Below are positions 62,420-64,000 of a stretch of DNA of 64,000 bases, one piece after another (within the stretch, counting starts at the first letter, position 1; each line of letters begins with the position of its first letter). A model generated the notes under the pieces. The model had not been told where the DNA came from and searched no databases. It saw only the letters and a list, made by a program, of their open reading frames with translations. A program made the position numbers and the translations under genes. The DNA comes from an uncultured Bacilli bacterium. Its GTDB lineage: Bacteria > Bacillota_I > Bacilli_A > RF39 > UBA660. The DNA is taken from the NCBI GenBank assembly GCA_934097015.1, contig CAKONF010000002.1:13845-77844 (forward strand). Direction: 5' to 3'.

Positions 62420-63877
62420 CTATATTATTTCATCACTGAAAAATTCTGGTTCACATGTGATATTTATTTTTAATTTTTTTAATGCATTATTCTCTTCATT
62501 ATTTATTATAAATGTAGAATGTGCCTCAGTTCTTACTAGTTTATCTAGGTTGTTTAGGGATTTATCTATTACTGGATTAGTAGCACTACATATTGATAAT
62601 GCAATTAAAACTTCTGGAAGAGTTAGTCTATTGTTTGTTTTTCTTAATTTTAATATAGGTTCTAATACTTTTGGACTTAGTAAATTTATATCATCTGGTA
62701 TTTTTGATAGTTCTTTTATTGCATTTATTATAAGTGAACATACTGGACTTAGTAATTCAGTTTGTTTTCCATGTATTAATTTTCCATTTGGGAGTTCTAG
62801 TGCTACTAAATGTATTTTACGTTTTTTAGATTCTTGTTTTACGTATGGTATAACTTTCATAAAATTTTCGTCAACTTCTAATTCATTCATTAATAATTTT
62901 TCTTTTTCAACTGTATCATAATCTGATAGTCCAAATTTATAATTTTTAAGTTCACTATAATATCTACGTATAACTTCTTTTTTTGCAGCGTCGCTTACTA
63001 CTTTATCATTTGAAATACAGTTTCCAACCATATTGACACCCATGTCTGTTGGAGAAAAGTATATATCTTTACCACTAATTTTATTTAGAATATTTTTTAG
63101 AATTGGAAAAGTTTCTACATCTCTATTGTAATTTACGGCAGTAATATTATATTTTTCTAGGTGAAATGGGTCTATCATATTTATGTCTTTTAATTCGATA
63201 GTTGCTGCTTCATAAGCAATATTTACAGGATGTTTAAGTGGTAAATTCCATACTGGAAATGTTTCAAATTTTGCATATCCAGCATTTATACCATGTTTGT
63301 GTTCGTGATACAATTGACTTAAACAAGTGCCTAACTTTCCTGAACCTGGTCCAGGAGCATTTACTAAAATTAATTTTTTTGTAGTTTCAATATATGGATT
63401 TGCACCATAACCTTCTTCACTTACAATAGTTTCTACATCTGTGGGATAACCTTTTGTAAATGTATGGATATAAGTTTTAATGTTTTGTCTTTCTAAACGT
63501 TTTATAAATTTATCAACGTTATTTTGCTTGTTGTAAAGTGTTATTACTACTGAATTTACTGTAAATCCTAAGTTTTTTGCATTATTAATTATATTAAGCA
63601 TTTCTATATCATAAGTTATTCCAAATTCAGCACGAACTTTATTTTTTTCTATGTCGTTTGCATTGATACAAAAGATAATTTCTAAATCTTTTTTTAATTC
63701 TTGAAACATTTGTATTTTTGCATCTTCTTTAAATCCTGGTAGTACCCTGGCTGCATGTGTGTCTTGAAAAAGTTTGCCACCAATTTCTAAATAAAGTTTG
63801 TCAAACATTTTAATTCTTTCTTTTATTTTTTTGCTTTGTATTTTTACATATTTTTCATTGTTAAATCCTTTTTTCAT
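62420..63877 (-). CDS. DUF1846 family protein
   Basis: A 485-residue soluble protein of the DUF1846 family. Recognisable parts are LYLEIGGKLFQDTHAARVLPG, the AAA-like or P-loop-like loop LVNAPGPGSGKLGTCLSQLY (about 170), HEHKHGINAGYAKFETFPVW, FSPTDMGVNMVGN and HSTFIINNEENNALKKL. A member has been solved structurally but its reaction is not established. SD AGAGGTAAAC-ATG. It follows the 5S rRNA, probably with its own promoter. Confidence 0.92.
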   Translation of the reverse strand: MKKGFNNEKYVKIQSKKIKERIKMFDKLYLEIGGKLFQDTHAARVLPGFKEDAKIQMFQELKKDLEIIFCINANDIEKNKVRAEFGITYDIEMLNIINNAKNLGFTVNSVVITLYNKQNNVDKFIKRLERQNIKTYIHTFTKGYPTDVETIVSEEGYGANPYIETTKKLILVNAPGPGSGKLGTCLSQLYHEHKHGINAGYAKFETFPVWNLPLKHPVNIAYEAATIELKDINMIDPFHLEKYNITAVNYNRDVETFPILKNILNKISGKDIYFSPTDMGVNMVGNCISNDKVVSDAAKKEVIRRYYSELKNYKFGLSDYDTVEKEKLLMNELEVDENFMKVIPYVKQESKKRKIHLVALELPNGKLIHGKQTELLSPVCSLIINAIKELSKIPDDINLLSPKVLEPILKLRKTNNRLTLPEVLIALSICSATNPVIDKSLNNLDKLVRTEAHSTFIINNEENNALKKLKINITCEPEFFSDEII

Positions 63878-63905
63878 GTTTACCTCTCATATTATATATA
63901 TATTT

Positions 63906-63935
63906 AGTATAACATATAAGTAAATTTTAACGCAA
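63906..63935 (-). promoter_or_regulatory. Candidate promoter of the DUF1846 gene
   Basis: TTGCGT (plus acgcaa 63930-63935), 18-bp spacer, TATACT (plus agtata 63906-63911), 29 nt before the ATG. The -35 overlaps the U-run after 5S rRNA. Confidence 0.45.
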
Positions 63936-63941
63936 AAAAAA

Positions 63942-64000
63942 TGGCAGCTTTCTATCTTCGCTTCCACTATTTTCGACGTTTGAGTGCTTGACTTCTGTGT
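63942..64000 (-). rRNA. 5S ribosomal RNA, 3' part (cut by window edge)
   Basis: Read on the minus strand from the window edge, ACACAGAAGTCAAGCACTCA, then ACGTCGAAAATAGTGG and AGATAGAAAGCTGCCA match the 3' half of 5S rRNA (GAACACAGAAGUUAAGC... GGUAG...; ends in GCUGCCA). Eight T residues follow (63941-63934), the usual terminator tract. An rRNA operon therefore runs into this window from beyond 64000. Confidence 0.87.

Noticed and set aside
1..64000. Mycoplasma genetic code 4 (TGA = Trp)
   Set aside because: Conserved Trp positions (for example in LepA VGWINA and L13 RNWYV) are TGG, and TGA ends several genes in the right place.

Overview
The window is chromosomal DNA from a very AT-rich, low-GC Gram-positive-type bacterium. 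Tryptophan is TGG and TGA is used as a stop, so this is the standard code and not the Mycoplasma code. Shine-Dalgarno sites of the AGGAGG/AGGTGA type, an S-box ahead of metK, LCP and LysM/amidase cell-wall proteins, a BceRSAB-like module, DUF951, and parA/parB beside ftsH/tilS all point to Bacilli-like Firmicutes. My inference is an uncultured gut-type lineage (RF39/Erysipelotrichia-like); species cannot be set from this sequence alone. Almost every gene is on the minus strand.

Layout. 1-0.95 kb: 3' end of a deoD-type purine nucleoside phosphorylase, a small ORF with an in-frame stop, and a 35-bp tandem repeat. 0.95-16.2 kb: housekeeping and envelope genes (ASCH, HD hydrolase, LepA, DNA polymerase I, NrnA, acetate kinase, amidase, DUF3006 plus ComEC-like MBL protein, LCP protein). 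16.2-18.4 kb: a membrane protein and two adjacent small proteins that each carry an RNxxxH HEPN-type motif. 18.5-19.75 kb and 35.12-35.40 kb: the two halves of one N-acetylmuramoyl-L-alanine amidase with six LysM repeats, split by an integrated element.

The element (about 15.37 kb, 19.75-35.12 kb) is the main discovery. Joining the two chromosomal flanks at the shared GAGGTG restores one in-frame reading frame of 510 residues. Joining the two element ends rebuilds a dyad-symmetric attP centred on the same GAGGTG. The element carries its own large serine recombinase and, as far as I can see, mostly conflict genes: a KAP-type NTPase, a type I restriction system (hsdM-hsdS-[two-TM membrane protein]-hsdR), and a tight operon of a SMEK-domain STAND-like NTPase, a zinc-hook AAA_13/RloC-like ATPase and a Fic protein. 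HsdS carries a 12-bp tandem repeat in its central linker, like the specificity-switching repeat of EcoR124I-type enzymes. Terminator-like hairpins insulate the element from the interrupted host gene.

35.5-45.1 kb is a turnover region: a multiply frameshifted gene, an ABC-2 exporter operon with a candidate attenuator, an XRE regulator, a frameshifted ketopantoate-reductase-like gene, a TraX-like protein and a GNAT gene that share a duplicated ~95-bp promoter region, and an IS200-type element with a frameshifted transposase. 45.1-49.9 kb is a BceAB/BceRS-like peptide-sensing and efflux module with a matching dyad (TTACA-N4-TGTAR) ahead of both transcription units. 49.9-50.2 kb, on the plus strand, looks like a type I toxin locus.

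50.3-64 kb is core genome: metK behind an S-box riboswitch, DUF308, two MscS channels, AbgT, DUF951, parB/parA, ftsH, tilS, rpsI/rplM, tsaE, a DUF1846 protein, and the 3' end of a 5S rRNA at the window edge.
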